NCBI RefSeq assembly: GCF_030704535.1 | Contig: NC_081811.1 | Span: 11,539,001 to 11,603,000, forward strand | From: Vitis vinifera | Taxonomy: Eukaryota > Streptophyta > Magnoliopsida > Vitales > Vitaceae | DNA length: 64,000 bases | Direction of reading: 5' to 3' | In this document: positions 35,206 through 48,419 of the stretch, in pieces | How the letters are laid out: every line of letters starts with the position of its first letter | Numbering within the stretch: the stretch's first letter is position 1 | Notes under the pieces: generated by a model | Told to the model about the DNA's origin: nothing | The model's database searches: none | Seen by the model: only the letters and a program-made list of their open reading frames with translations | Translations under genes and position numbers: made by a program

Positions 35206-35759
35206 GCAAAAAGGACCCTTAGCAAGCCTATAGGTTCTAAGATCAAAATTATCTTAATTTTAATCCATCCTCATCCTAAAGATGAGTTAAGCTGATGAAT
35301 CAAAGGATATGAATTTCTTTTTAAGTACTAAACTATATGTGTTAATAGTGCAAGTGACCAATCCTAAAGATGGAAAGTGGTAGAATCACCTAAAATGGTC
35401 TCACTTCCATAGTCTAAGGGCTAAATGAAAAATGTATATTAATCTTGCCTTAGAAATTCTCCAATTATAAGGCAAAAAAATTTATTAAAGAAGGTCTCTA
35501 CCTAGTAATAAGATCATGATCTACTTAAAGTAGGTTTGATTCTTATGATACTAAGATATCTTGCATGGAATAAATTTAGTAATTCAAGAGCACTATATCC
35601 TTACTAACTTAGCAATTTATTAATGCATATCAATTTTATTGTTACATGAAATTTATCTCACAATCCTATCATTCTCATTCTCTCATCAAATAAATTAAGT
35701 GTGTCTAATTATGTGGACTAGAAAATAAATTTGGATATAGTACTCACATTAAAAGAGTT
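35206..35759. other. AT-rich DNA, no gene seen
   Basis: No coding frame or recognised repeat. It may be leader or LTR sequence of the decayed Copia fragment that follows. Confidence 0.4.
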
Positions 35760-36620
35760 AAAGTGGGTGACATAGAAATATACTCATTTTCCTTGCAAGA
35801 GGATAGAGAAGCTCATCAAAGGAGGCATAAGGCGCATGAAAAGGCTAAGTATACCATACTTAAGTCTTTGGATAATGTGTTGCAATAGTAGCACATGTCT
35901 TATGCCACCACTGATGATATTCTTTTTAACTTATAAGAGATGTTTGGTGATAAGGGTAGGCTACCTAAACAAACTACCCTTAGGACTATTATGAACACTA
36001 AGATGACAAAAGGAACTCTCATTAGAAATCATATGGTTTGTATGATCAAACTCTTTAATGAGATGAAGATCCTTGGAGCCAAAATTGATGGTGAGAACAT
36101 TATTTTAGAGACTTATCAGATTTCTTCAAGTAGTTTAAGCTCAACTATGGTATGAATAAGATATTGTTAAACTAGGTAGACTTGATGAAGGAACTCCAAA
36201 TGGTTGAGGGGGTTCTCAAATATTAGAGAAAGGTCTTCACATAGTAGTTAAACGTTCTTTAAGTTCTTCTAACAAGAAGTAGAAGAACAATAAAGAGGGT
36301 AACACCTAGGAAAGTCCAAGTCTAGGAATGAAAATAGTTAGGAAAGGGTAAGTGTTTCCTTTGTGGTAAGAAGGATCACTTAGAAAAGAGTGCCCTAAAT
36401 ACCTAAAGAAAAAGGAAGGTACAAATCATTTTCTTGTTGTTGAATTTTGTTTAGTGGTAGTGGATTTCACCAACTCAAGGTGGATAGATTCCAAGGTCAC
36501 TGATCATGTTTATAATTCTTTACAAGGTTTTCAGCTAAGAAGAAGGTTTGTTAGTGTCGTAAGATCAATATATTTTTGTTATACCTATACATTGGCTTCT
36601 ATATTAATGTATAATATTGG
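35760..36620 (+). pseudogene. Decayed Copia gag-protease fragment
   Basis: Gag-like residues are readable from about 35800 (DREAHQRRHKAHEKAK) through MFGDKGRLPKQTT and EMKILGAKIDGENIILET (35940-36110), a pattern of plant Copia gag. A zinc-knuckle relic KCFLCGKKDHLEK follows at ~36348-36386, with the last cysteine lost. A protease relic follows (RWIDSKVTDHVYNSLQGF at about 36480-36533) in which D-S-G is D-S-K. Many stops, no LTRs recognised. It lies where the 5' half of CNL copy 1 should be. Confidence 0.75.
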
Positions 36621-37019
36621 TGCATTAGCATTTTATACTTTGTGAATTAAAAGTATAAATAATTTTTATAATAAAACTATTGGGGAGAAACGATGTTGTT
36701 CTTAAGCCCGAGATGGGTCACCCAAATGATATTGGTGGTCAAATACCATAAAAGACTTAGCTTACCCTCATTGGACATTAATTGAGTTTTAGATGAGATA
36801 GTCAATGCCTAATCCAAGAATTAGTATCCGACCCAAAGATCATGAATTGAACCACAAGCACATCATGTTGGTGAAGGGGTTGTTTGGGATTATTGGGATG
36901 CAATGATGCCTCAAATGATGGTAGTCCATTGCCATTATAGGCTTAGTCTACCTCATTGAACAACAATTGATTTGGTTTATAATAGATGACACCTTATGAA
37001 GTAGAAAAAAAAAAGTCTT
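36621..37019. other. Unidentified sequence, no gene
   Basis: Less AT-rich, with two loosely similar stretches (around 36755 and 36945, both TTAG..TACC.TCATTG-like). No frame supported. Confidence 0.35.
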
Positions 37020-37565
37020 TTAGGATCAGTTTATACTAACAATAAAAATATGAATAATAATGTTAACAATAATCATTACAATTGGTATAATATTAATAAA
37101 AATAATATTATTTCTACTAATAATATGAATAATATAACACTAATATTCTAACAATAATATTAAGAATGTGTTATTATTAATAATGACTATAATATAATAA
37201 TAATAATAATACAATTAGTCTTATTGGAGTATATAATGCATTAAAGGCAAAAAAGAAAAATAAATAAATAAAAGCATGATTTTAATAATAAAGCTTACAA
37301 GCCTTAATAATTAAAAAAAAAAAATTGTAGTTTATAGGAGATGGCATCATAATAATAAAAATAAAAATAAAACAATATTAATATTAATAATATGAATAAT
37401 AATGTTAGTAATAATCATAATAATATTATTTTTATTAATAATATGAATAATATAATATATATATACTAATATCATAAATATACTATTTTAACATTATTAA
37501 TATTTAATAATAATAATATAATTAGTCTTAATATAGTATATAAAACATAAAAGACAAAAAAAAAA
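37020..37565. repeat. AT-rich block present twice, AAT-rich
   Basis: About 37030-37260 and 37380-37560 share order: AATATGAATAATAATGTTA, then ATAATATTATTT, TAATATGAATAATATAA, and CAATTAGTCTTA / TAATTAGTCTTA near their ends. They look like an old imperfect tandem duplication of low-complexity DNA. Confidence 0.65.
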
Positions 37566-38325
37566 TTAGAAAAGTAAAATTAAATGAGATAAGGAGGAAA
37601 AGAAAAGTAGAGATATTTATATTTGGAATTGTGGGATGGTCAAATTTTAAAAATATTAGTTATGGGCTTTTAAGAAATTAAAATTATAGATTTGGTGACC
37701 ATGAAAAAGACTTATCGCCTACAGGCCATCAATTTTGAATAATTCTCCATCTTAATACATATGATAATTAGTTCTTAAATGATTCACATAAATTCTTAAT
37801 GATACACACAAAGCATTGGTTGAGCATTATTGTAAAACATTCACATCTCCCAAGAAGGAGAAACAAAGAAATGGTTCAGACCAACAAATGTGAACCAAAT
37901 GTGAGCTGTGGGTTTTACAAAACCTAAATCAATGGACACTACTAGACTTGAGTTGTAGAAACCAACAAAAATAAATAAATAAATAAATTGCACAAATATT
38001 TAACTAAAATATATGGATGGAGATTGTAATAAGTCATAGAAATAATGGGGGGAAAATCTTGCTATAAATGTGTAACTAAAATAATTGCAATTTTACATTC
38101 TAGAAAATTAGGTAATTCAGTCTCACATATATAAAATAATAATATATGTGTGTATAGAAATCAAATTTAGGTTGAACTCAATTTTGGATGACTTCTGCTC
38201 CCTTTTTTTTCTATTTCCACCGAAATTTGCCCTTTCCTTGATCTAAAATGAACTGAACTTATTAGGAGTGATAGCCCTAGAAATACATGTTAAAGACTTA
38301 CCTCTGCTTGGAAAGATTTCATTAG
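37566..38325. other. 3' flank of CNL copy 2, no gene seen
   Basis: AT-rich sequence downstream (in gene sense) of the CNL stop codon. It shares a short stretch (AATGTGTAACTAAAATAATT) with the flank of CNL copy 1 near 5530. Confidence 0.4.
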
Positions 38326-38754
38326 CTAGCTCTCCAAGAAATGGATGTATGGAATATGCTTAACAATCTCAAAATTTCGGCCTTGGTCGGGTATCATACT
38401 AAGTTTCAATTCTTCCTGCAAATCAATAAATGTAAGAGTTGTGAGCTTACTAAGGTGGCGGATGCCAGAGGGCAGCTCCTCCAGTTGTGGGCAAAGCCCA
38501 ATCATAAGCTCCTCCAGAAGGGGCAATGTTCCATCTTCTATTTTCACCCTCTTCAGTCCTATCAAGTCAATGAGACGGAGCCTCTTAAGTTTCTGAAACC
38601 CTGTTGCCCCAAAACACAATTGCTCAACGACAGAGGTTACAAATAGGGAAAGATCCTGCAGGCTAGGCAGGGCTTGAAAGACTTGCATTGGATCATTCGC
38701 TAAGTTAGAATGAGCTAAGCCTACTCTTACTAAATTCGGAAGTTTAGAAATCCA
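38326..38754 (-). pseudogene. CNL resistance gene copy 2, part 3 (C-terminal LRRs and stop)
   Basis: On the minus strand it encodes the last 142 codons of the CNL: ISKLPNLVRVGLAHSNL, FQALPSLQDLSLF, VKIEDGTLPLLEELMIG and LEELPSGIRHLSKL are irregular LRRs, ending ...HIPYIHFLES and a stop at 38326. The piece joins the middle piece in frame at a TGG codon (LPDW|ISKLPN) when the CACTA element and one copy of its CCA duplication are removed. No stop or shift is visible within it. Confidence 0.92.
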
Positions 38755-39300
38755 CACTACAAGGAAAATGTCAAAAGATGACGCTTTTTAAAAGCGTCAT
38801 ATATTAGACTATCATCTTTTTAAATTGCATACGTTGACACTTTTTAGAAGCATCATCTTCTTTGCACGTCAACCATGACGCTCATAGTAAGTGTCATTAT
38901 TTGAAACATTGACGCTTTATAAGTGTCATCATATGTTAATAATTTCATTCATGTCAATATTGACATTCAATGAAGCGTCATTGTATAGGTAGAAGCAACA
39001 TTGACACTCAATATAAGTGTCATCTTATAACTTTTTATTTGTAGGAGCAACGTTGACACTTAATAAAGCGTCATTGTATAAGTAGAAGCAACATTGACAC
39101 TAAATATAAGTGTCATCTTATAGTCTTTTTTATTTGTAGGAGCAACATTGACACTCATAATAAGTGTCATCGTATAGCATTTTATACCTTGACACTAAAA
39201 AAAATGCCATGTTTTTTTTACATCAACCTTGACGCTTTTGAGAAGTGTCATCTTCTGTTTATTCAAGTAAAGCATGACGCTTTAAAAAAACGTCATCTTA
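38755..39300. repeat. CACTA left terminal and subterminal repeats
   Basis: After the CACTAC end there are a dozen or so copies of TGACGCTT/AAGCGTCA or TGACACT/AGTGTCA half-sites. They often face each other as short hairpins (for example at 38779-38800 and 39270-39296). In En/Spm such subterminal repeats bind the element's TnpA-type protein. Confidence 0.9.
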
Positions 39301-39504
39301 TCTCATATAAAATTTTAATAGCCCATAAATTAAAATGTCCTAATTATGCCCTGTTTTATAATTTTCTATCAACAATTAAATTAATAATGAAAACTTAATT
39401 TAAGAATCTCCATTGACAAAAAGTATCAAATATGGTCTTCCTTTTTCACTATTACAATTTATCCATAAACATCATACATAATCAACAACTAAAACCAACA
39501 ATTT

Positions 39505-39625
39505 TACAGCTTCTTCTTCAACTTTGAATTCTTCATAACCTTCACTACATCTAGTTTTACATCATTTTTCTTCCAAGTGCAAAAGGATGGTTGTAACTCA
39601 CTTTCTAGATGCTCAATCTGCAAAA
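39505..39625 (-). other. Possible last exon of a CACTA gene
   Basis: Minus strand: after TTTTGCAG an open stretch reads IEHLESELQPSFCTWKKND...KKKL and a TAA. Acceptor-like sequence plus a frame ending is suggestive only; the link to the upstream protease gene is not shown. Confidence 0.35.
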
Positions 39626-39629
39626 TAAT

Positions 39630-40423
39630 TGAGAGGGTTACATATTTATTAGTATTAACAAATAGTTAAGAAGCAACTTTGTAAATGAAATGTGTATATG
39701 CCAATTTTTAAATTTCCAAAATATCTTTCTTCCATTGCAATAAATTTCAAAATATCAAAAGAACTCAACAAACTCCAATAATTTTATTACACCAAATTTC
39801 TAAATATTTTAGAACTCTTATTCTATTTTTTTTTTTAAAAACAGAAAAAAAAAAAGTTTTTATCTCATTGACTATTTTGGTATGATTTTTATCTTATTTA
39901 TGAAACTTCAACCATTAACATCTTCTCATTCTTCTTATAGGTTGTACAAGACATTAGATGTTTTGCATGAGAATGAACTAAGGAATGAAAAAAAAAAAAC
40001 AAAAAAAACTAGTAGTCCGAAAAATTATAAAATTGTAAATTAACATATTTATGTAAAATTATAAAATTGTGTTAAAATATCTATGTTCTTCTTATTGTAT
40101 TAGTATATCAACATTTAATCATATGAGGATATCTATTATCTAAATATGGAACTTGCATGAAATGATCTCTAAACATGGAATTGATTCATAAAACTTACAA
40201 TAACCACAACATGTTACCTCAAAATTCTTTTGATGATATATTTTGAATTGTTTGTGGGTGTCCTTCATCAAGAGCAGTAGTGACGTTGTTAATAGAATGA
40301 CCTATGCCTTTTTGTACAACCTGAAGAATATATAATAAATAATTTAACAACCAATTAGTAAGAGGTGTTATTTCCTTCCATAGGCTTATTTGTAAGAAGT
40401 CTTAAACTAACTTCTTATTTTTT
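39630..40423. other. CACTA internal AT-rich sequence, no gene seen
   Basis: Poly-A and poly-T runs, no supported frame; probably introns or 3' region of the Ulp1-type gene. Confidence 0.4.
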
Positions 40424-40600
40424 ATGCAAAAGAAAATGGAAGTACAAGATATTATAGACTTTAAGCCCATTAGTATAGTAGGAGACCTTTATAAATTTAG
40501 ATTAAAGAAGTTTATAAAGCTAGTAATCTTAAACACCAAAAATGCTTTTGTAGAGAATAGACAAATTCCTAATTCATGCACATGTAATGAAACTAAAGGC
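40424..40600 (+). pseudogene. LINE reverse transcriptase fragment inside CACTA
   Basis: The frame contains DFKPISIVGDLYKF and NTKNAFVENRQI. These match the order of the plant L1-type LINE RT motifs (DFRPISLVGSLYK then NAFVEGRQI), with residues lost between them. It is about 50 codons, on the strand opposite to the CACTA genes, so it is a separate small insertion. Confidence 0.7.
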
Positions 40601-40919
40601 TCTACGAAAATAAGCTTGGACATGCAGGAATTTTTGTAGCTATGCTATTGTAGGATTTCTCCAAATCTAACTGATAATAATTTGTAGAGGAAATATACAA
40701 AATTTGTTACACCTACCATGTCTACTTGGCTTCACCTCTCAATATGCCAACTATACATCAATCATAATAGAGCAACCCCCAAAATGATCCATATTGGAAA
40801 CACTGCCAACTAGGAGTACAAAGATATACATTAACAAATTATCATTGTGAATAAATCCATTATAAAATTAACATTAACAAAATATTGACTACATCTTTAA
40901 AAGAAAATGAAGTTGTATT

Positions 40920-42317
40920 AGACTATAAGTTATAAGAGGTACCTTCAAACATGAGTAATGATTAACTGAGTCACTAACATAACCCAATCTAATCGAACTT
41001 CATTAATTTCCATTTCACTATATGATTTCTTCCTGCAAAACTGAATTGGAGTGACATATACAATTCACTATGTTCAATTGACCAAAAAAAAAAAAATGCT
41101 ATAGTAAAATGACCAACCATATGAATTGAATTGAGTGCAAACCTTTGATGTTAGTTGGTTTGGATTAGCAATGATTTCCTTCATATATCTCACCACGTAA
41201 TACCCACATTCCATACTACCTGGTTGTCTTGGGCACTATGGGAAAAGTATCAACAAGTGCAATAAACACTAGAATGATGTTCTTACTTCTTTAGCATCTT
41301 ATTGATGATCATATTAATAACCATCCATTTTCTAATTTTGTCATAAATTAAGTGGTGAAGCAATATATTTTAATCTAAACAAATAAGTACTTACAACCAC
41401 TTTCACCCAAGTTGGCTCCCTCTTTGATGTTTTCTGTTTTTCGGGTGGGTTGATTTTCATTGCCCTACAAAAAGAATTAAAAAGATGTTATTTAGACACT
41501 ATCAATTGTATTAAAATAGGAGAAAATATATACTTACATGTTAACTATGTCCTTAAGATCATCACATGGTTGACAGGCCATTGGATCAAGGTAAGATGCA
41601 ATCATTTTCTTCATCTCCAATGCCACTAACACCCAATGGAAACTAAAGAAAAGAAATGAAAATTGTAATATAGTATCCACAAATTCAAACATCACAAACT
41701 AACTTACAAACACCATATTGATATTTAGGATAAAAGGTTACTCTGGGTTGTATGGAATAAGCATATATTCAGCATGCTTTGTATTCTTTAGTCGATCTGC
41801 AATAACCCTTGACCTGTTTTCCTTGCTTCCCTCTCCCATTCCAGCTTTTGAGACCAATGTTGGATTGACAAAAACATATCGTTCGGCCTGCTTTGCATCA
41901 ATCAACTTTCTATGCAAATGCTTGATTATAACCCACATGACAAGTTATCAACAATCATTATAGGTCATTAGAAAATAACCTTCTATCTCATAATCTTGTG
42001 AAAAGTCATTCAAAAATTATAAAATCCCTTACCAGATGTAGTATAAAATACAATTGGAGGACACTTCTTTTGATGATATTATCATTTCCATATCTTCTTT
42101 CATCATGAAGGTCTTGAAACTCTCACCAAAAACATCATCTGGGAAGTTTATAGGGTGTGTTCTTGATGTACTCAGCATGAGGCCAACCAATGTCTCAAAA
42201 ATTTTCATATCTTGTGGTTTTTCACCCTTGGATTTGACTTCAACTTCATTTACTTTTTGTTTCTTTGCTTTCTTAGATGCCTTTACAATTAAGAACCATG
42301 GTACAAATCAAATTAAC

Positions 42318-42355
<38 letters not shown>

Positions 42356-44358
42356 AGTCACTATAAAGTTTGGTAATTAAATTTACTTACTAAGATGGGA
42401 GTACGGATGATGACCAAATCAGTTGGCCACAAAACTTGGTAACCAATTGCAGCCCCAACAGTAGTAGTTTGTCCAGGAATAGGAATGGGAAGGGGTGCAC
42501 TTGAATCATAAGGAGCATCAACAACTACTAAATAGTTGGGACCACATTCAAGTATAATTGTTCCACCTGCCACTATATTTTCCTTGGTGCCTATGGCCAG
42601 CTCACATTTTCTAACCTACAAAACTCAATTCACAATAATCACTTCAATATTAGTGGGTTTATACAAAACTAACATAAATGCATTATCATCATCAATCACC
42701 TTATAGCTCCTATTACAATGATAAATGCAATTTCATTTACATTCAATTGCAACAAACTTGCATGATAACATTTCAGTCCATTGCATATAACTCAACCCAT
42801 AATTTAGACATATCCTATTATATGTTGTCACATCAAAGAAGACCATATATGTTGCCACCAACATTTGAAGTCAATTCAAACAACAAAATTAAATTAAATT
42901 ATTTCTCGTATTAGAGGAAACTTTGTCATCAAATTAGCTTAACTGAATAAATACCTTCTTCTGTGGTTCTATTGCTTCTGGTGGGGTCACATCTTCAACT
43001 TTACGGATTGGCTTATCCACTGCTTCTGGTAGGAGAAGTTGTTTTTGCTTCATGTTTAAACTGCTAACATCAGATTGGGGAGTAACAACTCCTACTTGAG
43101 ACAGTTTTACTAGCACTTCTGCCTGAAATATTCTTTGTTCTTCTTTAGATGCTGCTATGAAATCCCTGACAGCACGATCTGCAGCACTATTGAAATATTG
43201 GCGAGGTGTGTAGTGCTTCCCTTTGGCCCTAACTCGACCACTATACTCAGGAGTACCCAATGCTTCCACAAGTATATCATTACTTCCACTAACACTTCTA
43301 CCATTCTCTTGAGACTCTTTCAATAGTTTGTCCTTAAAAAATATTAATTATAAAGTTAAATTGCAAATTTGTTATTGTAAATAACTTATTATAAATATAT
43401 GTAATTAAAATTGAAAAATATTCACTTACTATTTTCTCAATTACTGGTATGGCCACTTCATCAAAGGTGTCGTCCTTTTTTTCCCTTGCTTTCTTCCACA
43501 ATATGCTTCGATCAATAGTTTCAGTTGATCCACTTGCAACCATCTTTCAAAATAGGACAATGTATAATATAATTATCATATAACCCTATTATGTATTATG
43601 CATAAAATAAATAAAAAACAATTAATAAGCTTACACTTACCATCTCTTCCTCAAGACCGGCATATCCTTTCCTACTTAGATGGTGATTATAAATGTTTCT
43701 CTTTCTTCTTTCTTTTTGAATTTCTCGATATTCCTATAAATTAAAATTTTATAATTAATGAATGTGAATAAGAGGTATGTAAAGAGTCTTAATTATACCT
43801 TAAAGTTGTCAGACAATCTATCTTTGACAAATATTGTCCAATCTTCATCCTCAATAAAAGTATATTGAATTGGTGGTCTTTTGAGGAGCTCCGGTTGGTC
43901 TTCGAAAGGAAGAATGTACTTCACTGTTAGCAAGTTCTTAAAGGACCGAAAGCATTTTCCCATTGTTAACATACAATTCCTCCTGCTTTTATGATTTAAT
44001 GAAAAAACAGTCTGCACATTAATACCAAACTTTAGTAATTTCAAGAGGTTAAGAATGATAGACATTTTGCATCAAAGTGATTTAAATAAGAAATGGTTAC
44101 CTCAATGCTGTCCCATAACTTATCCTTCAACTGTTTAGGTACAACATGCCAAGTTTTATATCTTATTGGCACCATAGTGCGTGCTAACACGCCTAAGTAG
44201 CTTGTTAGATGAACTGCTGATTCTCCTATGAAAATGCCATCAAGATTGTACTTAACCGGCAACTTAACCCTCTTGCTTCTATTTTTTATAATCATATGCT
44301 TCTGTGTCATCCCTCTGTACTTCCTTTTTATGGGGTTTTCTCCTTCCTTTGTCTCCAT
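40920..44358 (-). pseudogene. CACTA second gene: En/Spm-type protein with C-terminal Ulp1-like cysteine protease
   Basis: Minus-strand exons can be traced by GT/AG borders: about 44358-44103 (MTQKHMI, SAVHLTSYLGVLART), 44010-43800 (LTMGKCFRSFKNLL), 43730-43640, 43544-43433, 43331-42956 (GRVRAKGKHYTPRQYF), 42616-42391 (GGTIILECGPNYLVVVDAPY), 42280-42034, 41940-41748, 41640-41540 and 41450-40925. The N-terminal and middle exons resemble plant En/Spm-type transposon proteins. The end is a C48/Ulp1-type fold: His in FHWVLVAL (~41635), Asp in SYLDPMAC (~41585), Cys in GSMECGYYVVRY (~41206), in H-D-C order. I saw no definite stop in the traced exons, but the first exon start and some borders are uncertain. 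SUMO-protease-like activity is only inferred. Confidence 0.7.
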
Positions 44359-44997
44359 TCTTATAACAAAAAAAATAAAAAATGATAAAGATTAGTTAAA
44401 ATTATATTGCATATAACCTAGTCAAAGAATAATTGTAAAACATAACTTTTCAAAGAAACAAATCCATAATCATTGCATAATGAAATGAAATAGATCATGA
44501 ATTCAATAGATCTTTTTAAAATTGTTCATCATATAACAAGGATAACACTTCATTTAAACTTTTTTTTGTCCCGCTTTGTTTAACATTTCATTTATTTTAA
44601 GCAACCCAAGGGCCTTTGTATAAGAAAGCTAAATTTGCAGTAGGAATTTCCTATAAGAATCAACATGGAAGGAGCACGTGGTTTCAACAAGTTCATCAAT
44701 TCCATAAGAACTTATGAAAGCTTTTGGACTATCGGTTTGTGTTACATTAAGTTTGGAAAACACAACATGCATATTGATAATAAAAAATTTCATAATTTTT
44801 TTACTCACAAACATAACTAATTTAGTATCTTCCATGCACAATTTAGGGAAAAGGTTCTAGTAAATATGTTATTGGGAGATGTTAAAGAATGGTCAATATT
44901 TTGTGCAAAAAAATAAAGAAATGATAAAAATTACCTATTTTGTGGCTGTTGCAACCCATTCCATGGCCTTTATTCATACATTAGCATTAAAATACAG
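44359..44997. other. CACTA spacer between the two genes
   Basis: AT-rich with no conserved frame; probably holds the promoter of the Ulp1-type gene and the 3' end of TNP2. Confidence 0.4.
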
Positions 44998-47900
44998 CTA
45001 CATAGAGGATTTGTTCTCAATCCAAATCCCCTCACAATCGCCTCGCATACATGTTGCATCTGAGTCATCCATTACATCAAACGCTTCAATTTGTGGCAAT
45101 GCCCCTATAAAGGGATGGTGTTCAATCGAATTGTCAACAAAGTCTTCACCTCCTTCCATATCCAAGAAACCTTTTTGAGGAGTTGACAAAACAACCGGCC
45201 ATCTTGGATCAAGTTGGTCTTGCACATAAAATACTTGCTTAGCTTGGGATGCCAAAATGAAAGGATCTGATTTATGAGCAATTTTGCTAAAGTCAACTAA
45301 TGTAAAGCCAAGATCATCAACTTTTATGCCATTTTTATTATCAACCCAATCACACTTGAAAACCGGTATCCTAAACATGGTATAATCAAGGTCCTAGATC
45401 TCAATAATAATGCCATAGAAACAAAGCTCACCAAACACTGGATTTTGATCCTTTGCACTTGCGATTTGCATTGTTGAAGCTACAATACTAACTCCACTAT
45501 TTTGGGTATCTCGTAAGTCATCTCGTTCCTTGGTATGGTATCGACACCCATTAATGACATATCCATGATATTTAGAGACATAATGGCTAGGACCATGAGC
45601 TATCCACTTAAGGGTTTCAGATATAGGTTCATTATTACCAATTGCAGCTTCAATCTGTAATTATAAATAATAGTTATTATGTATGTTAAACATTAGTAAA
45701 AAGAATACTTCACATTTTAACACCATTCCAATACCTTTTTTCTCAACCAATAAGTAAAAGTCCGCAGGTGTTCATCCTGGAGCCACTTTTGTCTTTTTGA
45801 TTGACGAGGATTTTTCAATTTCAACCATTCCATGTGCTCTCTATGTAATTATTTATAAGAAATTCAAAGTTAATGTCTTAAAGTTATTTTAAGTATCAGA
45901 CACAAATATTAAGTGTTAGTGGTTCTTACTCAATATAAGGTTGAACAATAGTTGTATTCTCTAAAACATAATGATGTGCATGTAACCACAAATTGGAATC
46001 AATTGTCACAACTTGACCTCCTGGTATTGGTGCCCCAACTTTTTGGTCAATGTTTGCACTAATAGGAATCCCAATCGCATCTACATTTGATAAATACTCT
46101 GTACAAAATTCAATAGCTTCCTCTGCAATATAGTATTCAACGATACAACCTTCGGGCCGATTACGATTTCGTACATACCCTTTCAAAACTTTCATGAATC
46201 TTTCAAATGGGTACATCCACCTTAGGTAAACTGGTCAACAAAGTCTCACCTCCCTTACAAGATGTATAGTAAGATGAAGCATGATATCAAATAAGGAAGG
46301 TGGAAAGTACTTCTCAAGCAAGCATAATGTCACCACCAAATCATTTTGTAACTTATCCAATGCAGACACATCAACCACTTTGCTACACAGAGCATTGAAA
46401 AAAAAACTCAATCTGCAAATATCATGCCTTACATGCTTTGGCAAAAGGGATCGTAATGACATTGGCAATAACTATTGCATTAATGTATGATAGTCATGCG
46501 ATTTAAGACCATAAAGCTTCAAGTCTTCCATTGACACAAGGTTTCTCATGTTAGAGCAATAACCTTCAGGAACCTTTAATTGTGATAAAGTTTGGCAAAA
46601 AACCTTTTTCTCCACTTTAGATAACGTATAACATGAAGGTGGGAGATAAGTTCGATTTGATTCAAACCTTGGCCCCAATTCACACCTTAAGCCCATCTCT
46701 AGCAGGTCTAGGCGAGAATTAAGTCCATCTTTCGTCTTACCTGGAATGTTGAGTAAGGTACCAATGATGCTTTCACAAACATTCTTCTCTATGTGCATTA
46801 CATCCAAGCTATGACGAACATGTAGGTATTTCCAATACTCAAGATCAAAGAATATGGACTTCTTTTTCCAACAATTTGTAGTATTGACATTCAACTTGCC
46901 TCGAGAGTTTTATTTTTTTCCCCATGAATTAGAAATGACATCAATTTTCCTTAGGATTTCCTCTCCACTCAATGGTTGCGGAGGTGAGCTAAACTCTTGT
47001 TTACCATTAAATGCCTTCTTTTGTTTCCTAAAAGGATGGTTGCAAGGAAGAAATCTTCTGTGACCTGTATATGAGTTCTTTTTCCCATGCTTCAATCTGT
47101 GAGAGAATGTATCTTCCCCACATATGGGACATGCAAAATATCCTTTAACTACACAACTAGATAAGTTTCCATATGCAGGAAAATCATTGATTGTCCATAG
47201 TAGAACAGCTCTTAATGTAAAGACCTCTTGCTGATGCACATCATAACATTCAACCCCTATATCCCACAACATTTTTAAGTCATCCAATAATGGTGCTAAA
47301 TAAACATCAATGTCATTTCCAGGTTGTCGTGGACCTTATATTAATAAAGATAGCATCATAAACTTCCTTTTCATGCACAACCAAGGAGGAAGGTTGTAAA
47401 TGACCACTATAATAGGCTAACAACTATGTCTACTGCTCATTGAACTATGAGGATTTATACCATCTACTGAAATGGCAAGTCTAACGTTTCTAGGTTCTGA
47501 AGCAAAATCAAGCCATCTGTGATCAACTAGCTTCCATGATGGGGAGTCAGATGGATGACGCATTTTACCATCAAATTCTCTTTCTTGAGCATACCATATG
47601 AGGTCTTTTGCAATTTTTGGGGACTGAAACAATCTTCTAAATCTTGGAATAGGAGGAAAATACCACATTACTTTTGCAGGGACTCCCTTCCTCTTTTTAG
47701 TACCTGTTCCATCTAACTTCCACCTTGAAGTTCCACAAGTAGGACAAGAAGTTGCATCCTTCAACTCATTTCTATACAATATGCAATCATTGGGACATGC
47801 ATGTATTTTCTCATATTCCATTCCCAATGTATTCAATGTTTTTTTTGCTTCATACATAGACAGAGGCAACTCATTGTTTAGAGGCAACATATCTCCAAGA

Positions 47901-48394
47901 ATACTTAAAAGCTCTGAAAAGCTTTTATCAGACCATCCATATCGTGCTTTCAGGTTGTATAATTTGACCAATGCAGATAACTTTGTAAAGTTTCTACAAC
48001 CAGGATATAAAGGTTTTTGAGCATCTTCAAGTAATGTTTCAAACAATTTTGGGTCATTCTTACGATCATCATATGCAACTTGAACCATTTCTATTGTACT
48101 ATCCACATCGTTAAATTCAACTGTATGATGCCATTCTGCCCTACTAGTTGGTGGTCCACTTGGAGCAGCGTCTCCATGCCAATACCATGTATGGTAACTC
48201 TGATCAATTCCATAGAAGAATAAATGTTCTCTAATTTTTTGAGGAGTGTGGAATATCATATTACCACACTGAAAGCATGGACATTTAATGGAGTTTTTAT
48301 ATGTGGAATATTGTAATGCAAATGCGATAAAGCTTTCTACCCCATCTGCATAATCCTTTGATCTCCTATCCTTTGACATCCAAGAATGATCCAT
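44998..48394 (-). pseudogene. CACTA TNP2-type transposase (DUF4218/DUF4216 tail), with stops
   Basis: Start MDHSWMSKDRRSKDYADGV at 48394 opens the transposase-associated domain (CPCFQCGN). The TNP2 core follows (KDLIWYAQEREFDGKMRHPSDSPSW in two runs, then DDLKMLWDIGVECYDV, CPICGEDT, LHVRHSLDVMHIEKNVCESI). DUF4218 is at ~46470-46080 (LPKHVRHDICRLS, PVYLRWMYPFERFMK), a short exon at 45842-45737, and DUF4216 at ~45440-45230 (MFRIPVFKCDWVDN). The main exon stays in one frame from 48394 to 45929 but has stops at 47417, about 47338, 46910, 46472 and 46235. Another (TAG) precedes DLDYTMF near 45395. Several are CAG or TGG to TAG. TNP2 would bind the ends and cut. Confidence 0.92.
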
Positions 48395-48419
48395 TTGATG
48401 TACAAGAGATAAACACAAC

